From: Paramacrobiotus richtersi
Taxonomy: Eukaryota; Tardigrada; Eutardigrada; Parachela; Macrobiotidae
Length of the DNA: 25,271 nt
Direction of reading: 5' to 3'
Assembly (NCBI GenBank): GCA_034698045.1
Contig: JAQGAU010000646.1
Span: forward strand, 1-25,271
The notes below the pieces were generated by a model. That model did no database searches, had not been told where the DNA came from, and worked only from the letters and a program-made list of their open reading frames with translations. Below are positions 1 through 9,141 of this stretch, piece by piece. Position numbers and translations under genes: made by a program. Each line of letters begins with the position of its first letter. Within the stretch, counting starts at the first letter, position 1.

Positions 1-36
1 TGCTGTTTAATTCCACTTTTTCACGGAGACCTTTAG

Positions 37-3000
37 TAACCCATCGTAGAAATCACAACAAACAGGTCGCCATGCACGATTTACGACTCTCGGCGGATTA
101 TTTCGAGCACCCGTGGAATTCCACTGATGATCTGAATTTTGATCTTGCTCCTAATAACCAGGAAGACTCGGTGAAGGAGGATTTGTTGCCTCCTATTGTT
201 CTGAACGTTGACACCGACCAAACGCTTCTCCTTCCCGAAATTCACTTAAACAGTAACTTTCTCCCAAAACAAGGCCACGGGACACTTGTATACGATCGTT
301 TCAACGGTCCGCCCGGTCGACCGCCTCCTGGTGGCGGTCGGGGACCTGGCGGCCCGCCTCCGGGTTACGGAGGCTCCCAGCGTGACTTTCGCGGTCCACC
401 GCCGCGTGGCGCTCATGGACCTCCTCCGGATGGACGCAGACCGCAACCGGAACGAGATGATCGCCGTCGACCGCCTCCGGGGCGAGAGGATCAACGAAGG
501 CCACCTCCGGACCGGGAGGAGCAGCGCAGACCACCTCCTGGACGGGAAGAGCAACGCAGGCCACCTCCGGGGCGAGAGGAACAGCGAAGGCCACCTCCAG
601 GACGGAGACCGGCGATTTCCCCGCCGCCGCGGAATCAAGCTCATAAGCCGTTGTTTCGCAGTCCCAGTCGGAGGGACCCACCTCCACGAAAGCCCGGGCC
701 CGATCGAAAGGGTCGGGAGCGCGATGAGTCGCCAACGCAAAAGGAGGAAGGATCGCCTTCCAGAGGTAAGGTGTTTACTGCCATTTGCGGTTGTGGCCTT
801 TTGGTTTCTACGCAGCCCAGCTATAGTAATCTTCATGTTACGAACAATCAGTAAATATACTGCTCAATGTATGCGCCATTACAATACATATGGATGTAAC
901 ACTCTTGAAGCCGGGTAGTGATGTAACGGTCTGAAAATCAGATAAATCTAGGTAGACTGCATTCTGATAGGTGAGTCCAGTAGAAAAGCTATTCATTTAC
1001 GAACATTTAATTCCATTCTTAGGTTCCGGTAAAAGTAGTCATGCTCAAAATAACCGCCCAAGAAAACCGGATGCCCAGCGCCCAGGGCACCGTGACCGCC
1101 CCACAAATCGCGAACGAAACCTGCCGCCTGTTAATCGGGCGAAAAACAAGTCGCCTCAAAATCGCGAAAGAAACCAATCGCCTATTGCGCGAGGTGGACC
1201 GCCAGCACGCGCCCAAGGAAAAGGTCCAGAAAACGAGCGCCCAGGAGTGCCGCCATCCTCGCCCGGCCGCGAGCGGAACAATTCCCCACCGGCGCGTGGA
1301 CGTCCGCCCGCTCCAGCAGTTCGCAAAGTATCCCCACCAGTCCGGAGGTCACCTCCACGGGGACCAGGGGTTTCCGGTCCGGGAGGTCGTCCGTCTAAGC
1401 CAGCGGGCCCAGAAGAGCCAGGTGCAGGCGGCGACGATGAAGAAGAATCGGAAAACGAAGAGGAAATCCCCATACGAACCGGACCCCCAATCCACACCCG
1501 TCCCACTCTCCATCCTGGGCACAATCTGCCTCCTATTGGTCCACCACCGCTTTCCCCAATTACCCCTGCACGGCAGCCACCGTCGTTCATTGAAACGACC
1601 CCAGCACCAAGCGGCCGCAGCCCTGTTCGAACAGTGCCACCATTCAATCCCCCAGTGCAGCACGGTCCCCCAGTTCTTCCTCCCCTTGGTCACCAGTTTC
1701 CACCGCGGATCCCCCATCAGCCGCCCCAACACCATCCCAACCACAAACACCACCACGCCCCTGCAGTTCCGACAGTCCCGGTGACCCTCCCGGCTACCAC
1801 GTTTACTCAAGCCAAGCGGAAGTCGGCCAGAAAGGATGATGACGAGGATGGTTCTGACGTTTCGGACGAGGAGGAGGATGAAACAACCAAGTTAACAACA
1901 GCTCCGACTGTCGTTGTTACCCCGGCGCCTACGAAACCGCCTCATCACCATCATCCACCCAAACCACCTCATCAGCACCATCAGCATAAACCGCACATTC
2001 CACCTCCGGGACCACCCGGCAGAATATTCCAACCACCGAAACCGGTTAGTCCGATATTGCCGCCACCGCAACCCTACGTTCCTGTGCTGCAGCCTCCAAG
2101 GCCACCTGTTCCTGTGTTGCTTCCTCCGACGGCACCCGCTCCCCCGAAGCATCATCGCCACACTCCCCCGCCACCACCGCCACCTCCCCCGACTGTTCTA
2201 ATAACCCGCGCCCCCATCACGGAACCCCCAGACAAACTGAACCAACAACGCAGCGGAATGGAGAGCTCGGAGACCAACACCATGAAGGAGATGGGGCGGG
2301 AGGGCGACAGCATCCGGCTGGTCTGCCCGTTGAAGAACCAACCCGACACCCAAGCCAACCACATCATCTGGACCACTCCGGAACAGCTGACCCTCCGGCA
2401 CGGGAAATCCGGCCGCCACGTCGTCCAACCGGCCGGTGCCCTCATTGTCCACAATCTTCAGTCCATCGACGAGGGCTCGTACACCTGTTCTCTAGTCTCT
2501 GGGAAACAGATCATCAAAAACGGTACCGTCATCGTCAGTATCGAGGACTGCGCCATGTCCCCGTGTATGAACGGCGGGGAGTGTGAAGATCTGGACGGAA
2601 AGGGCGGAGCCAAGCTGCAGTGTCGCTGTCCGGAAGCGTTCACCGGCCGCTACTGCGAGACCAAGAAGAACGTCTGGCTGCTGCTGGTACCGATCATCAG
2701 TGCCGGGATCGCCGCTATCACCGTAATCGCCCTGGTCGTTCGTTACTGGTGTTTCCGGAAGAAACCGGCGAAACTGTACCAACCCGTCCCAACCGAAGAG
2801 ATCCCCATGCAAGCGCTGCCACCGGAAGTTCTCGTCCAGCCGGTTCCTCGGCGGGTCTCCCGGCCGTCATATGTGCCGTTGGTCCCGCGGTACGACGCGG
2901 GCATTCAGACCGTATATCCGGATGCCAGACGGTACTCGTTCATGCGGCATTCGGACGGTGCACAGACCCAGGCAGGATATGGACCGGTGGTGCGGCCGGT

Positions 3001-3448
3001 GCGAGCCTACAGTCAGGTGGAGCCTTGGAGGTATTCTAATGGTCCGCTTGTTCAGTCTGATCCCATTCCGCAGAGTCACCTTATAGAGAACCCAGCCAGT
3101 CATGGTCCTAGGCAGTCGGTCGTTCCGCAGGCTCAACGAGGAAGTCACATGGTGCAGCCGGATGTACACTATCAGGTATCTAACGTAAACGAAAAGGTCG
3201 TTATGATTACAGCATACGGTAATTATGTTCGTATCTTTTGGTTTGATTATATTACAATTGTGCTGCTATTGAATCATTCTGAAGTTATGAAGAAGTGAAC
3301 CTGAATACTGAAGTTGTACTTATATTAGCAGCAGCCAATGGAGACGGTGTCAATGGCTGGAAACGTATCTTCCACTTCCCATCCAAGTCTAGAAGGTTAT
3401 ATACCGCAGCAAAGACAGTCCGTTAATCAACAAAGGTTCATCGGATAG
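37..3448 (+). CDS. Neuregulin/Vein-like Ig-EGF single-pass membrane protein, 5' partial
   Basis: Three exons fit by phase: up to 765, 1023-3175 and 3329-3448. The frame is open to the window edge; an acceptor at 35-36 and the lack of a signal peptide after the ATG at 72 suggest the 5' end lies outside. From 72 the product is 988 aa. It starts with an acidic segment carrying an N-S-T sequon, then several hundred Pro/Arg/His-rich residues, an Ig-like domain (cysteines at 2324 and 2486), one EGF domain (2549-2656, spacing C-x4-C-x5-C-x12-C-x-C-x8-C), a transmembrane helix (about 2672-2740) and a Tyr/Pro/Gln-rich cytoplasmic tail. Ig followed by a single juxtamembrane EGF with the CxCPxxFTGxxC signature is the layout of neuregulin; Drosophila Vein has Ig-EGF without the helix. 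The likely role, an ErbB/EGFR ligand released by shedding, is inference. The very long proline-rich ectodomain and the short first EGF loop (4 rather than 7 residues) are unusual. Confidence 0.8.
466..615 (+). repeat. Coding minisatellite, about five 30-bp units
   Basis: Tandem 10-residue units of the form R-R-P-P-P-G-R-E-E-Q, about five copies with small changes (E/D, G/D), encoded by 30-bp units inside the first exon of the Ig-EGF gene. Because the unit is a multiple of three, copy number can vary without shifting frame. Confidence 0.8.
766..1022 (+). other. Intron 1 of the Ig-EGF gene
   Basis: Donor AGAG|GTAAG at 766 and acceptor CATTCTTAG ending at 1022. Phase 1 on both sides gives a Gly codon across the junction and keeps the proline/arginine-rich reading frame. 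The open frame seen across 971-1022 begins with a GTG inside the intron and is not a start site. Confidence 0.75.
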
Positions 3449-3652
3449 TACCACTCGAATCGATGGATCTTGTCACATTGTCAATCATCCATCCGGATTT
3501 CCCCAGGTTCGCAAAAGGTGTGGAGACAAGAGTTGTGCGGGTTGAAAACAGCTGCCAATATCGGTAATGTCGATCGGTGCTGTTTATTTTCATGTTTTTG
3601 GGAAGCTCTTTTGATATTAAAACGAAAATTCGATCATGGTTCGTTGTCTTCT

Positions 3653-3832
3653 GAAAGGTCACTTCTGTATTTGGTGAACTGAAAAGTCATGACGACTATC
3701 TCAACGCGAAAGGTCACTCGTTGCTGAAGGCGATTGAAATAAAGCTGCCGTGACTTTTACCACTGTACAAGAACATTTACTGACCTTTATAAGAATACAC
3801 GCGTTCTCGCGAATAATCCGGTTGATGGTCAC
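3653..3832 (+). promoter_or_regulatory. Cluster of AGGTCA-type nuclear receptor half-sites with a TATA box
   Basis: GAAAGGTCAC occurs at 3653-3662 and again at 3708-3717. TGACCTTT at 3781-3788 is the same half-site on the other strand and TGGTCAC at 3826-3832 is a weaker match. A TATAAG box at 3788-3793 sits inside the cluster, about 195 bp before the start codon of the secreted peptide gene. A/T-rich flank plus AGGTCA is the monomeric nuclear receptor site (FTZ-F1, ROR/HR3 or Rev-erb types). Function is inferred. Confidence 0.45.
3738..3743 (+). terminator. Poly(A) signal of the Ig-EGF gene
   Basis: AATAAA 290 bp after the stop codon at 3448, the first canonical signal downstream. It lies only about 45 bp before the TATA-like box of the next gene, so the intergenic space is minimal. 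Confidence 0.6.
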
Positions 3833-3986
3833 TACAGTCAGGCCTTGGCAACTCTTCCTCCGTTACCATCGAAAATTCAGTGTTTATCTCGTTTAGTTTC
3901 AGTTTGTGCTAGTGGAGAGCGTGTTGTGTCTGAAAGTGTACTCTGTATTATTCCAACTCGATAATCCATCCCCAACGCCCACAATA

Positions 3987-4205
3987 ATGTTCCTCCGCAT
4001 CCTCCTAGCCTTGTTGGCAGTATGCCTACACCTAGCGGCCGCCCAGTGGGGCAATCAGCGCCCCCACCACAGTAACAGTCCCGGATGCGTCCAAGGATGG
4101 GGTGGCGCGTGTTCCCCGGGACGCGGTGATTGTAGTTGCTGTCCGCCCAACAGTATGCAGTGGTGCCAGGATAACATCAAATATCCCGATTGGTACCAGT
4201 GGTAA
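3987..4205 (+). CDS. Secreted cysteine-rich RGD mini-protein
   Basis: 72 aa. The ATG at 3987 is chosen because it begins a clear signal peptide (MFLRILLALLAVCLHLAAA, cut near residue 19-20), while the longer upstream reading starts at a non-ATG codon. The mature peptide of about 52 residues has six cysteines spaced C-x7-C-x6-C-x-C-C-x7-C and is rich in Trp, Gly and Pro. Between the second and third cysteines lies P-G-R-G-D, an RGD tripeptide immediately before a cysteine. Size, signal and cysteine density fit a secreted disulfide mini-protein (knottin-like, antimicrobial, toxin-like or signalling). I recognise no family and no function can be assigned. Single exon, own TATA box and own poly(A) signal at 4305. 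Confidence 0.72.
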   Translation: MFLRILLALLAVCLHLAAAQWGNQRPHHSNSPGCVQGWGGACSPGRGDCSCCPPNSMQWCQDNIKYPDWYQW

Positions 4206-4304
4206 CCGGCAAGAGTAGTGGTTTGTTGTTGTGTACTGTGCAAGGAATTGTGTGTGGTTCTGTTGTGCGTAGCGTTTGATTGTCTGCTGTGCTTTGCGGT
4301 GGAA

Positions 4305-4310
4305 AATAAA
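4305..4310 (+). terminator. Poly(A) signal of the RGD peptide gene
   Basis: AATAAA 100 bp after the stop codon of the small secreted peptide. Confidence 0.65.
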
Positions 4311-4932
4311 ACAAACATACGATGATTGATTCGGAACGCTTCTCAAAGTATGTCACGAAGAGTAGCTACATGGCTAGATTTTTCTGTTTGTTTTACTTTT
4401 CTAGCGACGCAATTAGTTCATAGGTAAAAAGGTCTGTAGTTCTTTGGTGCAACAAAAAGTACCTTAGCACAAGCAAAGAAACCTGGTGTTCTACTATCAA
4501 CAAAATATAGTTACACTTTGACAATAGTTATCGGTATATTATCCAGTTGTAAAAGATTACAGATTCACGCAAGCCAAAGCGGCTCAGCCGACACTTTCAA
4601 CCTAATTGGTAGTGTAATGGATGTCCTTGGCGAACAGTGATAATAATTGCATGGTTCTTTACGAAGGGGACAGCAAACTCGATTTTGTTCTACATTTTAA
4701 ATTTTTTAAATTTTTTGAAATTTCACTCGATATGTCGGTTTTGATTACAGCTTACAATATTACACAGACTCCAGTAGACGTATTATGGTAATTTGTAAAA
4801 GGACCAATCTTGGTTTGTTCGGCGAAACAGAATCTTAGCTTTTGTCAGGAACTGCGAAATTCGTTGGGTATATTATTGAAACGTAAGCGTATGTTTACGT
4901 ATCGGTCCCAGTATGCGTAGTCTTTCGCACGC
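4311..4932. other. Intergenic, no gene seen
   Basis: AT-rich spacer between a plus-strand and a minus-strand gene that converge here. I see no long open frame, RNA gene or repeat, apart from a short direct repeat of AAATTTTTT near 4698-4720. Confidence 0.6.
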
Positions 4933-4938
4933 TTTATT
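4933..4938 (-). terminator. Poly(A) signal of the multi-pass membrane protein gene
   Basis: AATAAA on the minus strand (TTTATT on plus), about 75 bp after the stop codon at 5012-5014. No canonical signal was found on this strand between 4938 and 6743, which supports one transcript spanning the three exons. Confidence 0.6.
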
Positions 4939-5011
4939 AAATTTCATCCACAAGCTTCGCTGCCATGACAAACACCATCCAAAACTGTATAGTGTTGGTC
5001 CTGGGGTGAAC

Positions 5012-7069
5012 CTATTCTTCTTCACGTCGTTTCGAAACTCGATTAGACAGCTTCGGTGCAGCGGCTCCTGACCGGGACGCCGTGGGCGGCCGGGTCCCCG
5101 CTCGTCCCTTAACCGCCGGCTCCGCGTGCACGTATTTCCCGACAACCGGCATCTTGCTCAGCATCACGACCACACCGTGCATAATCGAGTGGAAGATCAT
5201 GTAGATAAACCCGGCCACTTTGTACACAATCCCCACAAAGAAATCCTTAACCCCGGTCAGCCCGCGTACCACGGGGTTGGAGGAATGCGGGACATCTCCG
5301 TGTTTCTGGACCGCTTTCCCGTGGGGAATCGAGCCTTTACGCACCCCAGCGGCCGATCCCACGGCCGCTGCATGGTGGAAGTTCTTGAGGTCGGCGAGTT
5401 CTTCCTTGAGGGCGGTCCAGAAGGGCGTGGGTTGCGATTTGCCGGGATGGATGACTGGGGTCTCGGGAGCGTCGTAGATAAAGTAGAGCGCGGTGGCCGC
5501 CGTGATACCGGCCAGATAGGCGGGGAAGAGGGAGGGGTCGGTGAAGAAGGGACCCTGCTGCATGGCGGCCACGGTGACGGAGACGGGGGCCAGGGCGAGA
5601 AGGGGCACGAGGAGAAAGAGGGCGGCGGCCGGTGGGGAGTGGGTAGTCTGGTACACGGTGCCTACCCTGTAGAAAACACGACGTTTTAGTTTTAGTTTTA
5701 GTTTTAGGGCATTCTTGTCACATTAATATCGTAAGTATTTGACGCATTCTGTCACCTAAGCGTACCACTGTTGCCAGAAAAAGCACCGAATATGAATGTA
5801 GATTAGCCGTCGATTCAGCTTCCCCAGGGAACGCTTGATTCCACTTCGTATGTGATTCTTTGCTCGTACGTATACACGAGCCCAGATAGAGCGCGTAGGG
5901 CCAAAATTTTCATATCACGACCACGAAAACAGTTCTATACTGTACTTCCGGTAATATATTTCAATATTGAATAATTAATGCATTTTTCTTCATGCCCTAG
6001 CGCAGTATCATCGGCTAGAACTGTTGATTCGCTCTAAGTGATTTGCGTTCAAAAACAGGCTTTTTTTAATCTGTAACTTCAATTGGAAAACCAAGCTACG
6101 TACAGTATACTTAATTATAATACCTTAATAATTCATCAGTAATAAATGTATTTCTGTGAACGAAAGGTCACGAGAATGCCACTACACTGTACATACAGAT
6201 CATCCTTATAGCTGCCAACAAATCTTTAAAATAAAATTTTTAAACCTACCCTGCGAGAACCGTAACAAGCAGTACTCCCAAATCCACGGGAGCGCCGAAA
6301 TCAAAAAACATATGGCTGTTGGAATGCCAGATGGCGAACAAGATGATGGTGGTAAATATCCACTTGGCTTGTTGAAAGGTCAAAATCGGAGGCTTGGCCT
6401 ACAAAGATTTCATCCGTTACAAAGCAAGCATAACCGACTTGGTTCGAAAAGGTTTTCAAAGCATCACAACTTGAACACTTTGTCGTTGAGTGAGAATACA
6501 CAAAATTGGGCCCAGCAAGATATTTCACAATGAACCAGTTCACTGTTGCAAAGCGCTTTGACTTGATTTGAACAGCAAATCAAAAACAGCAAAAGTCCTC
6601 TTCAGAAACCAGTTGTACCCAAAATAGCTACAATGGGAACGATGCAAGTTTACTGACTGTATTTGATGCGGTTTAGTTGCGAATACGAATAAGAAATTTC
6701 GAATGTAGTTCGTAAAAACCGTATCCGTAAGCAAACAGCAGTCTACCTTACCCCTTTCCCGGGCGGGTTCGTATGCGTCGCAATAAACGGTTCCACGACC
6801 CGATGCAGAACCTCCCTCGCCACCAGACTAACCAGTAGAAACACCACGGCCCCATCCAGCCCCGCATTCATCAACTTCTGCTGCTGATCCCCGGGTAGAT
6901 TATCAAAACGCTTAGACTGGGATTCCGTGTACGCCTTCCAGGTCTCCTTGGCCAGATTGGCATAGTCGGAGAGCAGCGCGGGTCCCTTGACCCACACATC
7001 CTCCACATACCCGAAGGTGGTCTGCATGAAACCGGGCATCCAGCTGCCCGCGTCCCCTGCGTCGCCCAT
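5012..7069 (-). CDS. Multi-pass membrane protein of unknown family, three exons
   Basis: Exons 7069-6752, 6398-6250 and 5666-5012 join in phase (0, then 2) to 373 aa. Donors are GGG|GTAAGG and GCAGG|GTAGGT; acceptors are CTTTGTAG and TTCTACAG. The start is the ATG at 7069. In order: a soluble amphipathic N-terminus of about 70 residues, a first hydrophobic segment (AVVFLLVSLVA), a second entirely within the middle exon (WIFTTIILFAIW), then a run of helices across the exon 2-3 junction (LGVLLVTVLAG, ALFLLVPLLALAPVSVTVAA, FPAYLAGITAATALYFIY), a hydrophilic segment, one more hydrophobic stretch (FFVGIVYKVAGFIYMIFHSI) and a basic, Ala/Arg-rich tail ending in REEE. Taken alone, the last exon looks like a protein with a GTG start; splicing explains this. 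About six membrane segments suggest a transporter-like or organelle membrane protein, but I recognise no family. Introns are 353 and 583 bp. Confidence 0.72.
5683..5708 (-). repeat. Tandem CTAAAA repeat at the 3' end of the last intron
   Basis: Four units of CTAAAA (minus strand), 16-40 nt upstream of the acceptor at 5667. Each unit contains a CTAA-type branch-point core, so the array may offer several alternative branch sites. Confidence 0.55.
6250..6398 (-). other. Cryptic middle exon of the membrane protein gene
   Basis: 149-nt exon too short to stand out as an open frame. The acceptor CTTTGTAG precedes 6398 and the donor GCAGG|GTAGGT follows 6250. It encodes A-K-P-P-I-L-T-F-Q-Q and then a hydrophobic segment, and brings both flanking exons into the correct phase. 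Confidence 0.7.
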
Positions 7070-7837
7070 AGCAGGGGGAGTGGAGAATCAGAATGATAAG
7101 AGATTAGCAGGATTTAAACGGGCGAGTAGTTGGAAGTAGCGCAGGACGGGCTGGGTAAAACAAGCCTGGAGCGTAGTGTACACATGACGGATTGCACAAT
7201 CAAATTCAGCTGGGAGTAATAGTATCGCGATGTTGAGTATGGTGTCCTTTGTGCCTTGTTGTCAAGGTCTGAGCGACAGTTATCGAAAGTTCTGCGCTGT
7301 AGCAACCATTGATTTACTGGTCCTAAACTAAGAAAGTGAAACAAGTAACTAAATTTCTGGTTAACCGTTTCCTGAGAAGTGCGTAATCTGTACATGAAGA
7401 AATTTTTCATGTTTCTACCTGCGCATGTAGTAATCAAATACTATTGAACAGTGAACCCATCGTGTCGAAAGAAAGATCGGTTATCACTGTTGTATGAATC
7501 GGCTGCTTTTTGTGACAGTTCGCGAAAGAACTGTTTGGTGGCGAATGATACAAATTTTAATCTATGCGGTCGCCAGTTCTCTTTAGCTTTACGACAGCTG
7601 CTTCTGCTGAACCCATGTTATTACTGGATTCGATATTATGCTATGAGCAGTCGGTACTGGATCGAATTCCGTCTGCTCGGGTTTGGGGGGGGAAGCGTAA
7701 TATAACTGTCATGGAAACAGCCGCATTCTCGAATGCGTGCGATTCGCCACGTCGTGCGTCTGATACTTTGAGTTGGCTGAAACGCAGCAGACACTACTCT
7801 AGAGAATTCACACATTCATCGACTGCCAATCTTAGCA
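7070..7837. other. Divergent intergenic region, no gene seen
   Basis: Separates the minus-strand membrane gene from the plus-strand small basic protein gene, so it should hold both promoters. Several 60-110-codon open frames cross it in different registers but start at non-ATG codons and show no consistent protein character. Apart from the TATA box at 7838 I identify no site with confidence. Confidence 0.5.
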
Positions 7838-7843
7838 TATAAA
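7838..7843 (+). promoter_or_regulatory. TATA box of the small basic protein gene
   Basis: TATAAA 74 bp before the ATG at 7912, leaving room for a TSS near 7868 and a 5' UTR of about 45 nt. Confidence 0.5.
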
Positions 7844-7911
7844 CTGCAAGCGTTTGCAAGCAACAGTCCTTCCAGTTCGCGATAATTCAGCTGGAACACT
7901 ACAAACTAACG

Positions 7912-8280
7912 ATGCATAACACTGCGGCTAAGAAACCCAAACGACGTAGCGGCCGCTCCAACGTCAACAGTCCGACGAATCAGGCCATGCCCGTTTCGTT
8001 GCGAGTGCCACCACTGCCGGAAAAGCCAGTGATTCCAAATGCGCGATCCATGGATAAGTCGGGGTTAACGGGAACGCTTACCATTGAGAACAGCAAGTAC
8101 AAAGCAGCACAGGCCAGTCTACAGGCGCGCCAGTATCATGGAGCTTGGCCGTCGCGTGGATCGTCCTACGCAGCGGTGCTGAAGCCGGGGTTGATTGAGA
8201 TGACACCCGAGATGAAGAGCATTATTTTCGGTAAATTCAACAAGACATTCGGCAGTTTAAATAGAATACCTCTGGTTTAG
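7912..8280 (+). CDS. Small basic protein of unknown function
   Basis: Single-exon ATG-initiated frame of 122 aa behind a good TATA box. The N-terminus carries a K/R cluster (KKPKRRSGR) that could act as a nuclear localisation signal. The middle is Pro-rich (VPPLPEKPVIP) and the C-terminal half is more ordered (GTLTIENSKYKAAQASLQAR, then MTPEMKSIIFGKFNK). There is no signal peptide, membrane segment or cysteine. I do not recognise a family. An ATTAAA poly(A) variant lies about 65 bp downstream, near 8346. The consistent composition, promoter and terminator make it more likely a gene than chance. Confidence 0.6.
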   Translation: MHNTAAKKPKRRSGRSNVNSPTNQAMPVSLRVPPLPEKPVIPNARSMDKSGLTGTLTIENSKYKAAQASLQARQYHGAWPSRGSSYAAVLKPGLIEMTPEMKSIIFGKFNKTFGSLNRIPLV

Positions 8281-9040
8281 TAAATTGTTTTCGTAACTTT
8301 TTTAGAATTGTTGAAGAATTTTTTTTTTAGTGCTATATCACAGGAATTAAAAAAAATCTTTGCAGATAAGTCGATTACTAGTAAATGAAAGTGAAATTTA
8401 ATTGGAAAACAGTGGAATTATTTAAGAAATTAAGAGGTCAAGTTTTCTGCGAGTTCAGTGTAACAGCTATGATCAAACTATCGTAGATCTAAATGGTAAT
8501 TTTCGAGAAACGTGCCTCTGGTTACTGTTACAAACTATAACCACAAAACTTTTGCATACCTTGCCGATACCATTTATATATAATCAGTGATAGACTGACT
8601 CCTCAATCAATCGGTGTTTTATTTAGGTCGGCTTTTTGTAATGTTACTGGAAATTATTATAAATTTTTAATTTAAAGATATATAGTTAACTGCAAATTAT
8701 TATCTGCAAAGTAAGTAATACAATTTACAACAGTATTCCTATATAAAATATGAAGATAAATTATAAATTAAAGAATGCGGTACATCAACACAAATGCGTA
8801 CACAGTGTTAGTGGTACTTGTAGTCTTGTTCACGGGAAAATGGGAATTAACTGCGATTACATAAACAACGGACGAAAACATAAACCAATTCAACGAGTTT
8901 AGTTATGTATTAATTATGCTGTACAGATATAAATTCACTTAATGAAATCTAAAAATAAACGAAAATAAGTATTTAGTTTATCGGTACGTATTGGTGGTAT
9001 ACGTGGTCCGGACGCGTACGACGGGTATAGTAAACGGTTA
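8281..9040. other. AT-rich intergenic region
   Basis: No convincing coding frame on either strand. It holds the 3' UTR of the small basic gene, a TATATATAA stretch at about 8575-8583 and an AATAAA at 8954-8959. These could bracket a short non-coding transcript, but nothing else supports that. Confidence 0.5.
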
Positions 9041-9043
9041 AGG

Positions 9044-9087
9044 TATATACCGCTGCTGGGCGGTCGGCCAGTTGCAATCGTTCAGTC
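9044..9087 (+). promoter_or_regulatory. Core promoter of the eIF4E-like gene
   Basis: TATATA at 9044-9049 inside the palindrome GGTATATACC, followed by a TCAGTC initiator-like element at 9082-9087, about 55 bp before the ATG at 9142. Confidence 0.5.
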
Positions 9088-9141
9088 GAAGTTGTCAAAT
9101 CCAGAATCGATCATTTTGTAATCTGCATTTTCCAGTTTTGA

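Noticed and set aside
971-1022. Apparent N-terminus beginning with GTGAGT at 971
   Set aside because: It is intronic; the acceptor at 1022 and donor at 766 give a clean phase-1 junction.
1156-1810. Several long minus-strand and alternate-frame open frames over the proline-rich exon
   Set aside because: GC-rich, proline-biased sequence suppresses stops in other frames. They have no starts, splice sites or domain content.
5126-5689. 187-codon plus-strand open frame, Gly/His/Glu-rich
   Set aside because: Antisense shadow of the last exon of the membrane protein gene, beginning at a non-ATG codon.
6156-6533. 125-codon plus-strand open frame
   Set aside because: Starts at GTG and lies antisense to a phase-compatible exon of the minus-strand membrane gene; no plus-strand promoter or motif.
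8575-8959. TATATATAA followed by AATAAA as a possible non-coding gene
   Set aside because: Both are expected by chance in this AT-rich spacer and no structure or open frame links them.
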